This document shows positions 32,687 through 44,250 of a stretch of DNA of 64,000 nucleotides, piece after piece. Under the pieces are notes generated by a model, which worked only from the letters and a program-made list of their open reading frames with translations, was not told where the DNA came from and made no database searches. Position numbers and translations under genes: made by a program. This DNA is from Ephemerocybe angulata (taxonomy: Eukaryota; Basidiomycota; Agaricomycetes; Agaricales; Psathyrellaceae): the NCBI GenBank assembly GCA_013368325.1, contig JAACJK010000112.1:124001-188000 (forward strand), written 5' to 3'. Within the stretch, counting starts at the first letter, position 1. Each line of letters starts with the position of its first letter.

Positions 32687-33835
32687 ATGCCCACAATCTC
32701 CAGACTAGAGATCCTCCTCTTGTCACCCGACTACATCCCACAACGTCGCATTCTGGATATGATGCGGGCTCAAGACGTGATTCAGTTGGGAAAGACATCT
32801 TCCATTATCCGCGACATAGTAGCCCAATACACGAAATATCGGTGGGACCTCGATCGGTTCCTGCGATTCTGGTTCTGGGACCCAACCGCGTTTAGAGCTG
32901 CTCTAGCCTTTTCAGGTGCCGTCATAAGCGGATCCCAAGCGTTGCGGTTCTTGGACCGTCTTCCACCAAGCCCGAAATCGGACCTCGACATCGTTACCCG
33001 AGTAGGAGGGGTACTGGCCTTAACTCGCTTCCTTGAATCGGACGGGTATGAACAAGTCGAACGACCTTCTCCACCGAAGGGTGGTGACTACCCTCTACTA
33101 ACGGAGGTGATGTCGATGACCTCGTCCAAGCGGTTCTGTTTCGGAGGCGGAACGGATGGGATAATCGACATATTCGACTTTGAAAAGCCCACCTCAGGAG
33201 AAGCCAATAGATTCGCACCCGCCTTTAAAGTGCAAATCATCGCGGTGACCCAGAACCCCATCCACCATATAATATACACGTATCATTCTAGTAAGTCATT
33301 TACTTATTTTGCAGTACAGGATCGCTAACCGCAACGGCGCAGGTGTGGTTACGAACTACATAAACCACAAAGAGGCGGTTTCCGTGTACCCTCGAGCAAC
33401 GTTCACAGACCGAGTGATGTATCCGTCAAGCAGGACGACTCTGGGTGACACATGGGAGCCGACTTGGAAGAAAAAGTACGAAGGAAGAGGATTCAAATGT
33501 GTGACCAAGAACGCCCATCCCGCATTACCGCTGGGTGTGCGTAGTGCCAAGGACAAACATAGTTGGTGCCTACCCTTGTCGGGTGAGTGTTATCGCCGCG
33601 TCGGCCTGCACATATGGTTGATTGTGTTTCTATTTCTGCATTGACAGGCGGGGATTCTCCCCGACTAACGCAAGCAGAGAAACGCTGCCAGTACGGTACA
33701 TATCCTGAAGACCAAGTTAAATTCGAGGTCAGTCTACTGCACGACAAGAGCCCCGACGGGATAGTACAATATCGATTAGGAGTCTTTGAACCTGAGGTGT
33801 GGGATTATTTGTACCCTTGGTACATCCTCGACTAG
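32687..33835 (+). CDS. Nucleotidyltransferase-like family protein, acidic pair intact (DLD)
   Basis: Model: 32687-33290, 33343-33582, 33648-33835. The total is 344 codons, phases consistent, giving 343 residues. The ATG at 32687 is preferred because the open frame upstream of it begins only at a TTG. The key block is VISGSQALRFLDRL followed by SDLDIVTRVGG, which has the Gly-Ser and Asp-x-Asp spacing of a nucleotidyltransferase fold. Later come LESDGYEQVERP, FKVQIIAVTQNP, a VVTNYINHKEAVSVYPRATF block and a Tyr/Trp-rich C-terminus. This is the only one of four family members here that keeps both Asp residues. The third acidic position expected near FKVQIIAV is a Gln, so activity is uncertain. 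Family function is unknown. Confidence 0.72.
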
Positions 33836-34973
33836 ACCTTATTCGCGGAAAGGCATGATTATTGGCTCGAAGCCTTCGTCGCAAGAGGGATTCGACACGG
33901 ATGCATATTACACTCAGCCGCGCAGGATTATCTCGACTTACGGTGAACCTAAATGGTGGAGGAGCCAGGGCAGTGGCAAGGGTACAGTACAAGGGACCTG
34001 GGCATCATGTTGAGACACTAGTTTAGCCTATAAGTAGGAGATTTATTGAACCCATTAACCTTGATAAAGCCGCAGCAAAGACTGCACGATGTCCTAAGCT
34101 GACGCCTTGCGGCTCACCATAGATAATCCTGGCCGACTGGGGAGTGCTTCGTGCTACGAACCTCCCAAGGTATTGAAATATGCTGTAATAGGACCTTGTA
34201 ATTAATTAGGCGCTCGTCAGGCGCCTTATATACCGAGACACGACTCAGTACTGAAGCACTGAAACGGTATATGGGCTTGCAAAATTGATTCTGATGTCTG
34301 TATTAAGAGTCACTGTATGTATTAAGAGTCATAATATACGAATATACCCTACACTACGATTAGAAGTAGACCATAAAATCGCTTCGGAAAAGCAGAAGAG
34401 TGGAGCTATCCGGCCAGCTAAGCAGCTATTATGGGGAGTATTAGACGGCGTCCCTGTCAGAGAGAGACTGGGACCGGCCGAGAGTGTTCGCTCCGGACAT
34501 GTCGAAATTAAAAGCATGGCATCCGTATCCGCTCTGAAATGTTTACAACCCGCGTCCGTAAAATCATTCGAGCGTAATATCGTCCATTTCCGCGCTAAAC
34601 TCCGTGTCGGATTGCAGCTGCAAGGGGAGGGGGGTATCGTCGTCGAGATCGTCGAAGTAGAGCGGTGAAGGCGTCGTCGGGGTCAATCTGCTCTTTCCCC
34701 AGTAAGCTCACAGGATGAGGGTGGAAGGAGGTTGCGAGGGCTGGTACAGCAGATCCGAACGCCAAGCTATCGATAGTTGGAGTGAAGCCATCAGGCCATC
34801 TGCCTTGGGTATGTTATTCGGCCAAGGCCACCGGCACCGGCGCTGTCTCGGGATTCCCATACTATCCTTTTTCTGATAACGCTATCCTTTTATCGTCATT
34901 CCATCATTAGTCTTTTATTTCTTCCTCTGATTCCTATCACTAGGGTATAGCCTCCACACGGGGAGATGTCCGT
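33836..34973. other. Intergenic region
   Basis: About 1.1 kb. Frames in 34285-34668 are open but show no family match and no splice logic. The spacer follows a plus-strand gene and precedes a minus-strand stop at 34974, so it should hold two 3' ends. I see no RNA gene. Confidence 0.3.
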
Positions 34974-36385
34974 TTAACCTTCCACGGGAGGACCTCTGCA
35001 GAGCAAAATATCAATGCAGAACTTAATATACAGTGAAGCAACCGACGTACATGAGGGGGATGAGAACGGTCGCGACGCCTCGTCGGAGGAGGAGGAAGAA
35101 TCACTGTCATTGAAGCGGGCCCAGCTTGATTCCATGGCTAGCGGCCTTGAGCCGATGGATACAGGTAATGACGAGGCTCGAGAACGTTCGGCAGTTCGAA
35201 GAGGATGAGTATGACCAGCAGTCTGCTCCGCATCCTGCTTCAAGGCACCGTCGAGGGCATAGGTGATAACCATGGCAGTAAACGGTTTTGCGACTGGAAG
35301 CACAGCCTCGACGGCGCAGAGCACAAAAATACTGTTGAGGTGGAGGGGCAAAGTGTGTTCTAAAATCAGGCCTGATACTCAGTTAAGTATAGAACAACAC
35401 CCAAGATTGATACTAAGTTATCTCACCTTGTAGGCATGAGGTGCCTATGACGCTCAGGACTTCGTTCGGGACAGTCCACCTCGTTCTCCGTTCGTAGCGT
35501 TTACCATGGCACTTGAATTTGACCTGGGCGGATGCTAAGGCTTCCCCATGTCGATCGATTAATCACAAGGTGGAGCTTCCCGTGAAGGTCCAAGGAACGT
35601 ATAGGTCGACGCTTCCCCCAGACAACAGGGAGCCGTTCAAGGAGATGTCGAGGAAGCTGAGGAAGGAGGCGTGGGTCACCTGGGAGAGGGCGTGCAATTC
35701 TTCATAGCGAGAGGCCGATGGGGGGTGAGAGCGCTGGAGTTCAAAGGCGGTGGAATCGGCACGCATGCATACTGCATAGTGAGCGCGGCATACCGAGGAG
35801 GCGGACGAGCTAACTTGGGATGGCCCGTTGATTTCTTCTGGGAGTCCAAGGAGCCGCATCAGGTTGTGGTCCAGATGCGAGGAAGTATAACTGGAAGTAG
35901 CCCCTCGTAAACCCACAGGCAGTTTCGATGCAGGGGCCTTGGAGACCCGAAAGATCCTGCCTGCCACTTTTTTCCGGCCGCTGGTTTCGCCGTACTTGAT
36001 GATTAAGTAGAGAAACACGAAGGAGGTGCGCATATCCTCGTGAGATCCAGCGCACTTTCGGCCCCAACGAGCGGGGTCTCGAATGGCCAAGATCTGTTTG
36101 GCCAGTCGGTATGCTTCCATACCTAACGATCGAACTTTTCAGTGGACCGAGGACTAAAAGACCAACTTGACTCACCTTCGGCTGTCCGTGATAATATCTG
36201 CGAACAGGCATCGTCGTCCATTCGTAAAGCTTATGTGAATCCGTATGAGGAGGGCTGTAAGTGGAGCAAAAGAATAAGGTAGTCACGACGGGCCTAACGC
36301 ACGAGATGGTGAGATCGAAGGCCACGAGCGGAGGGATTGGGGGTCGTGAAGCAGCCAAACTAGGGTCAACTTTGTGACGTGCCAT
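34974..36385 (-). CDS. Lineage-specific multi-exon gene (structure partly resolved)
   Basis: The minus strand shows a chain of protein-like exons. Exon 1 from 36385 encodes MARHKVDPSLAASRPPIPPL. Later phase-consistent pieces read HKLYEWTTMPVRRYYHGQPK, KHTDWPNRSWPFETPL joined to YGETSGRKKVAGRIFRVSKA, and VDLYVKFKCHGKRYERRTRW. The final part has LNSIFVLCAVEAVLPVAKPF, AMVITYALDGALKQDAEQ and a Ser-rich acidic tail ending at 34974. The alternating short hydrophobic and charged stretches suggest a beta-rich fold. Several inner junctions, especially between about 35900 and 35620, are not resolved. The family is not recognised. It has the same many-short-intron style as its neighbours. Confidence 0.45.
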
Positions 36386-37139
36386 GTCTACCTGCCTAAA
36401 TCAGAGCAGAGGGCCAGAAAATCTAGAGATGCACTTCTCTTAATACCTTCCTATCGCACAACTACAAACCCCTTAACGGGTCGTAGGGCGTCAGAGCGGT
36501 CGACGAACTTGAAACTCAGGTGAAAGCACGTACCCCTTTAATGTCCTTTCGATACCGACCGTCCCATGAACGACCAGAACCTTGGGGGACGGTGACACTA
36601 CCGTCAATATAATAGCCACACCTCAGGTCAAGTGGGTACTAAATCATCTGCATAGGGGGGGGGGGGGGCTTACTCACCGACAACTCAAAGTCCAGGGCCC
36701 CGTCTGCATGTATCTCCCGAGTATGCAGAGGTTATAATACCTCCAGAACAACAGCCACGGAAGAGAGGGTGCCGACGAACTAAGCAGTCCGACCCGGAGA
36801 AGTCTCGTCTGAGAGCTGGACTCCACCTGCGAACTAACGGACCAGGGACAACTTCAGCTGATAGAGGTCGAAGATATAAAATGCGGTACGCACCTCATCA
36901 CAGAAAGCGTGCATCTCTCGGCTAAAGGGGTACAGCTAACCCCAACGACCCAACAGCCCATCCTCTCTCAGCCTTTCGAGCTTCCGGAGAGTACCTCAAA
37001 ACAATCAGAGACCGAGAAGGCACACTGGCAGGTCCAGCGGCCCACTCGTCACCCCACCGCAACCCTCCTATAAATAGAGGCGAAGGCGGGAGACGACAAA
37101 ATGACGACTAGTTATTGACCACCTGATTAACCCAAAGAA
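36386..37139. other. Intergenic region with a poly-G tract
   Basis: About 750 bp between divergent genes (minus gene start 36385, possible plus gene start 37140). It contains a run of 14 G at 36655-36668. Some short open frames exist but none is supported. Confidence 0.3.
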
Positions 37140-37633
37140 ATGAAAGCTGGAATCAACACGTATCGTAACGAAAGGAAAAAGGATAATTGGCAAGATCAAC
37201 ACCATTGGTTGGAACAACTCCACGGAGACCCTGTCGAGGTTCCTATAACCATCGAGAAAGGATCTGTCTGTCACCAAGTCTGCCGACGCCCGTTTCACAC
37301 CTAGGCCACGACCCAAGGACTGGACATACTCTGCACTCTATCTGCAACAGGAACGAACCTATCGCTAATAGTAGTGAGAGGCAGTCAACGTCCCTTCTCC
37401 AAGGTGAAGACGGTCTCGGCGCAGAGGGCTCGCAGATATACGCGAACCTTCTATCGACTCTGCTGATCCATTGTACGCCTTCTGGACGTACTGTATACGA
37501 AGAAGACGACTGGCTGGAGAAATACGATAGGTACGCCACGCCGAGCCTTCGTAATTTGCATCAGCAACTCAGGGAGAAAAGGGTGCATCAGCATGCGTGC
37601 CGATCATCCAAGCTCAAGCGAGCAATCGGCTAG
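37140..37633 (+). CDS. Possible lineage-specific gene, splicing unresolved
   Basis: An ATG at 37140 opens a protein-like frame reading MKAGINTYRNERKKDNWQDQ and HWLEQLHGDPVEVPITIEKG. A second protein-like frame ends at 37633 with EEDDWLEKYDRYATPSLRNL and HQQLREKR. The region between (about 37260-37350) contains candidate donor and acceptor sites, but no single splice joins the two frames in phase. The composition suggests coding sequence. No family is recognised. Confidence 0.3.
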
Positions 37634-38998
37634 AGTCTCAAATGGAGCTCAATGCATGAGCCACCCGATGAAGACCCGGGAGCAACCAGTGGAACAGAGA
37701 TTCCTAGGTAGAGATGACCGAGATGCGCGTAAGTCGAGGATAAGGCGGCTGGAGGGCGACAAAGGCCAGGATATACACCAACCGATAAGACACAACGAGG
37801 TAACCCGAGCTGAAGGGAAATCAGCCTTCGACGGTGGCTGTTTGTGCGAGGATTTGTAGATCATGGTTGTTCACCGTTCGACTTTGGGCAGAGGAGTTCC
37901 CAGCGGCTTCCCCGGCCCGCTGTCCCGGATATTCAGCGACGTGGTGATGGACAAGCCTATCCAAAGTCTATCCTACTCCTGCGTTTCGCATCACCCTCTT
38001 AGCCGGCAAGAACCCGACACCCTAAGCTCAAACTCCCGGCGGTACACTGGCTCGCAAGAACCCGACACCCTAAGCTCTAACTCCCGGCGGTACACTGGCT
38101 CGTACTTATCCTCCTTCCATCCTCAGCGATGTCTCCGACCCACCAAGTCGTGTGGCGTTCAACATCAGGAACTTAAAGACATTTTCCCTCCCCCAGCTCT
38201 GAATTGCTGACTACTTTACAGTGCAGGATCTCTCCGAGTAACAAACACCGGTTAACTTGCTATGCAAATATCAACGAAATATCCTGTGAGTAGGGTGGGG
38301 AAGGAGGAGCGCCGGCAGACTAGAAGCAATCCAACCAGACCCCCGAGGAATCGTCGGTCTCATCTACCCCCGTCTCCCAAAGTTCCTGTATCGACATATA
38401 ACTCATGGAAATACATGGCATGGCCGGTATGAAACTATTCCCCACCCCCATTCCCCATCTATTCATCACCGAAGCTGAGTAGATGATGAGTGAGAACCTT
38501 CCCAGCACCATTATCAACAGAACTCTCGTGGCGCCCACCATCTAACGATGCCTCCGCTGAATGTCGCAAGGCATATTAAGCCAAGAGCGCCTCCGACATC
38601 CCAACCCGAACAAGGCCACACCCAACAGCTATAACTACTCTCCACGAAGGTTCCTTTCACCGTGAACCACCTGCGCCTGTCGCACCCTTACTAGAGCTTG
38701 TAAAGCATGAAGCTAGCGGTCAATCTCCTCGCCACCCGCAGTATACATACGAAATGCACAGCAAGTACCGCACCGCAGACACCCGCGCGAGAAGAAGAAG
38801 CGCCGATCACAGCGCGATAATTGACCACCGTATAATCGCTCAAGAGAGACACACATGTTCTACAGGTAATGCGAGACCCCCGCACTAGTATCAATATTTT
38901 AGTGTTATTTAGGTACACTTTTGTCTACTAGACCATACGCGAAAATATAAATGAACTACAGGCAGATAAAGACCTCATAGGAAAGTGGGGAGTGGGAT
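37634..38998. other. Low-evidence region with one tandem duplication
   Basis: About 1.36 kb with several short open frames on both strands. One plus-strand frame (37863-38210) holds a 16-residue tandem repeat but no other mark of a real gene. No other supported feature. The RNR-like gene ends at 38999 on the minus strand. Confidence 0.3.
38006..38101 (+). repeat. 48-bp tandem duplication
   Basis: Two adjacent 48-bp units differ at about one position. Each starts GCAAGAACCCGACACCCTAA and ends GGTACACTGGCTC. The unit length is a multiple of three, so an overlapping plus-strand frame reads QEPDTLSSNSRRYTGS twice. Confidence 0.85.
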
Positions 38999-41780
38999 TC
39001 ACCAAGGCAAGCATATGGGATCGGATGCGCTACCAGTTCCTATGCATTTGGGCTCAGGTACCTTGACCGAATCGTCGCCCGGAAGTGACACTGGGAAGGA
39101 TATCACATTATATCTCGGTCTGATAGTATTTATCCCCGATTTCAAACCCGCCTTCCAGCATCTAAAGGTGAGCTTGGACTGGATAGAAAAAGATAGGTGA
39201 AGGGACGCCCTAAATGCTAAGACCAAGCGATAACTTACAATGGATGCTATCGTCGGTTTGACCATATAAAACGACAAGCTTTGGGTCTGGCATATGTAAG
39301 GAGCGCGACCCGCAGCCATGTCAATCACATTCAAGGGATCGATGTCCCACCCAGTCTTGTATACCCGTAAGATATTATCGGGCACACCTTCGACCTCCTG
39401 GAGAGACCCTAGACAAGTATAGAAACAGGTTAGTGCAAAGTGGCGAATCCATCCCCTCCTACACTCACCGCCCTTGGAAACGATACGATCCCTCAAGGAA
39501 GCGTTCCATAACCCCGCACGTTCAAAGGTCGCGATTAAATGATGGGGAATGACCACGTATAGCTTGGACGATATCTCTACGGCTGATATAAGACTACCCC
39601 AATATTGCCGTCAGATGGGAAGGGACTAACAGCAAGTCGGCTCACCTCCTAAACGGCTCGGACGACGCTGAGCAACCCACCAACTGAGAGACGTCTGAAT
39701 TGGATACTTCAGCCGTAACTGACGCATTGAAGACGCCGGCGGTGACTTTCAGACGCAGTGCATCCCAATCGTACAAACCTGACACCGCGCGCTGAGACCA
39801 GAGATCCACTTGAAGCGTGCCACGCGAGCTCTTGGACTGGTCGAATTTCGAATAGCTGCCCCGAGAACTAGCTAGCGAGGCGCTTTGATCCAAAGCGTAG
39901 TACTGGATCGTCTCGGCGATAAGTATATTTAACCTTCTAGCGTCGTCGGAGTCGTATGGTAGCTTCAATATAGCGAGTAGATCTGCAAACCCTAGGAACC
40001 CAATGCCCAATGCCCTGTAGTTCTTCACGGATAGACTGTTACCGAGAAAGGGAAAAGAGGCGCAATCGATCGCATCGTTCAAAGTTCTGACTGCTTGACG
40101 AGTAACCCGTTCCAGCTCATCTTTATCCAACTTCCCGTCTTCAGTCACAAAGGAGGGAAGGACGATCGATAGAGTAGGACAGGCAGACGGTAGAAGGTCG
40201 TCAGTATGCTGGACCAAACCGGCACAAGAACTAGAAAGCGTAATCGGTCCTGCAGGACCATGGATGCTCTTCCCTTAACAGGTAGGTCAGCAGATGACAG
40301 AAAAACTAGGTTAATACTATTGCGAGAAGGCGTACCTCTCATTGCCTCTTTAAACAGAATACTCGGCTCACCCGTACCAAGCTGCTTCTCCACTATTGTC
40401 TTCCATAACGATCGTGCATCGACGACCTTGGAACACACGCCGGCGTCTTCTAATCTCATATACTCCTCTGCAAACTCAGCACCATCCATAGATGCAAGCA
40501 GGGGTGCTCGGGATGGGCACAAGAGGGACCAGGGGCGTTCGTCCCGAACTCGTTCTAGACTTTTATTCCACCAGTTTCAGTACGAGACTAGCAAGCGTTA
40601 AGCACGTGGAGGGATGCGACTCACAAAAGGTCGTTGACCACTAGCCCAACCTTGAACCTTCTAGTCGTTCCAAGGGTCCATTTGTTAGAATGAAGGGCGT
40701 TTAGTACCCTTTCGATGTCTGCATGCCATAGCTCAAAGTATACTGTTATTCCACCTGCCAAGTCCTGCGGAGACCGCCCGGTGAGCGCTAGAGATGAATT
40801 AAGCGTGTCCAGGAAAGAAACAGATCCGAGCTGGCGAACTCCTTTCACTACAGCTCTAAAGCTCGTCAATATACAATAAAGTAATTAGCATAGTAGTGGC
40901 TCTGCTCACCCTTCGGAGAGGACCTTCTGTAGCCCCAGTCCAACCCGTCCGCCGTCCCTCGCTAGTTGTATTACGTTACCTAGGCAGGAGAATAGGGCCT
41001 CGATAGTACCATCGGGCGATATGAGATAACTGAAACCAGCAGATCGATCGTTCGACCCGCTGCTAGCAAGCATAGAAACGGACGGCACCATCTTGAAAGT
41101 TGCCATGAGCTCGTACACAGTCTTAACCTGGTCGAGATTATCCCGATGCATTTGTACAGCAGCCCTTAACCATACGAATTGGGGTCGCTCAAGAAGGAGA
41201 GCGCCGTCGCGTAACATGCACGTCTCGCGCATTAGACGGAGCGACACACTAAGTCACCAGGCATTATCAGCACTGTCCAAGAAAGTATAGCCTGGTCCAA
41301 GCGGAAATAACACCCACTAATTAAACCTCCTGTCCTCCTCGTGGCGAATCATGCTGTTCAGCGCCTGCTCGTGCTTCTCCACCAAATCCATGAACCCACA
41401 GTCGACTAAGTTCTTAGCGTACGCCATTCGCATTGCATCACAAAATTTGTCTGGGGTTCGAGCATATACGGTGCAGAGCTCCAGGGCAGAGCTTAGAGCT
41501 CGATGCTGGGTCCCCAGAGACTCCAACGAACCGGCTACTTCTGCAAGAACCAGCTAAGGCATCCGATCGTTATAAGTAAAGGCGAGCTCGGGGCGACTAC
41601 ACTCTACTTACATCGATATCACAGGAGTCTACAGCGAGACTGCATTTCTTTGATGCCAGTGCAGCTATCCTGTGTTAGAACCGCTCGCGTCAGTAGGCCG
41701 TTTCGAGCAAAGGAACAGCGTTCATCTGACCGATGTAAATGGTTCAGATCGGGGTAAAGAACTCCCTCATGCTCCAGAAG
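38999..41780 (-). CDS. Ribonucleotide reductase large-subunit paralogue, apparently catalytically dead
   Basis: Minus-strand exons: 41780-41731, 41669-41612, 41553-41318, 41248-40910, 40861-40625, 40559-40336, 40273-39646, about 39574-39469, 39408-39239, 39178-38999. All junctions keep phase except 39646/39574. A first exon near 41910 is uncertain. The order of conserved blocks follows class I RNR alpha: LLLERPQFVWLRAAV, GGITVYFELWHADI, WSLLCPSRAPLL, ALGIGFLGFADLLAILKLPY, TIQYYALDQSASLA, GTLQVDLW, VYKTGWDIDPLNVIDMAAGR and TFRCWKAGLKSGI. Against yeast Rnr1, Cys218 is Gly (RSAGFSYL, near 41035), Asn426 and Glu430 are Ser and Gly around the kept radical Cys428 (SSSCAGL, near 40225), Cys443 is kept (SACPTL), the PTASTAQI loop is SNSDVSQL, and Tyr741-Tyr742 are Asn-Thr (GINTIRP, near 39127). 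About 700 residues. Probably a pseudoenzyme or a slowly decaying paralogue. Confidence 0.78.
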
Positions 41781-42744
41781 CTGGGGTGGCGAGAAAATGG
41801 GTGAGTCCCGAGTATTTATGAGGGAAAACCAGAAAAAAAACCCCATTTCGTACCAACTGCAACCGTCTAACGACCTAAAAGCCAGTCACGAAACTTTTCT
41901 CTCGTCATGTTAAGACGGACTACTCACTTTATAAGTAGAATACTCTTCGAGAGTTCTGTTGGAGAGGCCGTCCAGTCAGATACGAACCTCGGAGGTAGAA
42001 AGAGAAAACGAACCCGTCTGATATGTGCGAAGCCCACCCCCTACCTAGTCAGCCGTTGCTCCGAGTCTCACGAACCGAACAAATGTGAAGCACTGACCTC
42101 GTTTAGTCACAAAGCAACCATCGGTCTCCTCAATAGGATACATTTCGATACAGGGAGGAAATCAGCTCGACCCCTCAGGTTATATAGTCCTGCCTGAGAG
42201 CCTGTCTAGACCAAATGGGGTGCTATGGTCAAAGACGAGTATGGAGACCTAGAGTGAGAAACATAGGCAGCGAACGGGTAAAAGCACATAGAATGATACA
42301 GATTGACCTTCGTCGGCACTATACCTCCAATTCCTACCCATCATAGTGCACGCATGTACAGCGAAAGGTCCTAGAAGGAGGGTACCCCGTTGAAGGCCAA
42401 GCACAGCCCTGTCGAAGTGAGATTCCGCGTTCTCGTGCTGAATGGATGTTGCAGAGGCGGACATGTATACGTTCCTACCCTATCACACGGACATGCACAC
42501 ATATAAATGGTACGCGGAGGTGGGTATGCAGAGATACAGAGTGAATAGTAGGCATTGTGGTGAACGGATACCTAGGAAGAGATCTCCCATTTCGCTGAAC
42601 CCGGCCCAAGCGGCCGCAAACGTGACCTTGCGTGACCGACACCGGCCATAAAACCCAGGGATCCGGGAGACCCCAAGACGGCTAAATATATACTTCTCAT
42701 TCTTTCCTCCAACAACACGCGCCCTCGAAACTCGCGGACTAGCA
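41781..42744. other. Divergent spacer between the RNR-like gene and a family gene
   Basis: About 960 bp. A possible first exon of the RNR-like gene (minus strand, starting MTREKFRDWL near 41910) falls here but cannot be joined in phase. The right part precedes the plus-strand start at 42745. No other gene is supported. Confidence 0.3.
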
Positions 42745-43955
42745 ATGTCTATACCACCTATGGGCCACCTCGAGAGGTTCATTCTATCTGCACCCGATGC
42801 GGCTGTCGACAACCTAGCCGATTCTATGAACAGTTGGGATTTGTTCACACTGGGGAAGCTGAATACGCGCCTCCGCTGGTGGTATTATGGGTATGCCAGC
42901 CGGATATGGGAGTTCGAACGCTTCCTCAGACTATATGTACCTCGTGCAGCGAGTTTGTTGTCCATAATCGACGGACGAAACGCGATGATCTACGGGGGCG
43001 CAGTGCTGCGTTACTTCCTCCGATGCCCGTCCACGGTTTGCCCGTTAGACATATGCACTACTCTAGGCAACTACTACAAGATAAACCGGCTTCTCGAAGA
43101 CGACGGCTTCAAGCTGATCCATCCAGTTCCCGTGCCTGGAATAACCGTTCAAGATACGATCAGCACTATCCTCCAACAGGCGGGAGTTACGACCGGGGCC
43201 TGGTCCCTCGCAGCCGACAAAAGCTGGTCTGCGGAAGACCACCTCGGGTACAAGTTCCAGTATCGCAGAAGACACAGAGGAATATCCATATTGATCAACT
43301 TGCACCTTATACGGTGCGAGCCGTACCGTCATGTTCTTGGAGGATCACTGTGTGAGTGTCTATTTTGCATTTGCTCTATTTGCGCAGTCTAGCTCACACG
43401 TATCCGATGTACTTTGCTTGCGAACGAAACTCGTCGCAATTACAGCATCCATGACATGCTATATGACCGGATACGAAGCAAGTGCCCCGTTCGCGCGCTC
43501 CACCTTCCGCCATGGGCTAGGATTCGCTTTAAGAAATCACCGACTGATAGGCGCCGGAGAAGCCGAACTGTACATCATCAAGGCGCCCAAAAGGGATCAC
43601 GTATTCGAGATTGTTCGAGGACCTCCATACTCCTTTGAAACACACTTCACAGCGGAGACGGGTTCGAGACGCTTGGGCGATAAGTCGTGCTGGACTATCC
43701 CAAGAACTGGCTACGGCAAGTACCCCACTCATTTGCTTATTGCTTGGCATGAAACCCACCACAAACCCTCTATCTCCATCTGCATCCGTCTTACCACATA
43801 TTGACTGGATAACTTTAGATCCGATGAGACCCCCTGCTCCTAGACTAGGACCCGCTTTTGAAGTGTTGGACTGGAACATGGTCCGCGACGGGCGAGGAAC
43901 GTACCTAAGCATAGGAGAGCTGTTTGTATGGAGGCGAGTCATCAGAAGCAGGTAG
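42745..43955 (+). CDS. Nucleotidyltransferase-like family protein, acidic pair half lost (PLD)
   Basis: Exon 1 is 42745-43349. Exon 2 runs from about 43430 to 43715 and the last exon is 43819-43955. The first block reads MSIPPMGHLERFILSAPDAA, then MIYGGAVLRYFLRCPSTVCP followed by LDIC, where the family has Gly-Ser and SDLD; the first Asp is Pro here. Exon 2 contains SMTCYMTGYEASAPFARSTF, matching the VVTNYINHKEAVSVYPRATF block of the gene at 32687. The last intron (43716-43818) starts with GC rather than GT, keeps phase 1 and sits where the paralogue has its last intron. The exon 1/exon 2 junction does not keep phase, so a frameshift or an unrecognised acceptor is possible. Confidence 0.58.
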
Positions 43956-44250
43956 CGCCCATCAGATTTAGCTGACTCTCATTTAGCTCGAGGTATTATT
44001 TTGCTAATCGATTCGATTCCGAGGAATGAGAAGCGAGCGTGACAGAAGACCGAGCTGTAGTGTAACCTACGGTCACAACACGCTGTTTTGCTAGAAGCCG
44101 AAAGGACAGGTGGCCTCACGGCATTTATGCCATCCGACGTATCTAGATCCTGTGTACCTGTTTGGCGTCCCCCGCTGAGCTATAAAAGGCGTTCCTCCTT
44201 TGTCTCCCCACCAAGAGAGATTCCCCCATCTCCCGCCCTTAATATCGACC

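Noticed and set aside
38999..41780. Reading the RNR-like gene as the housekeeping R1 subunit
   Set aside because: The catalytic redox Cys, the Asn/Glu neighbours of the radical Cys and the tyrosine pair are absent, so it cannot be the essential enzyme.
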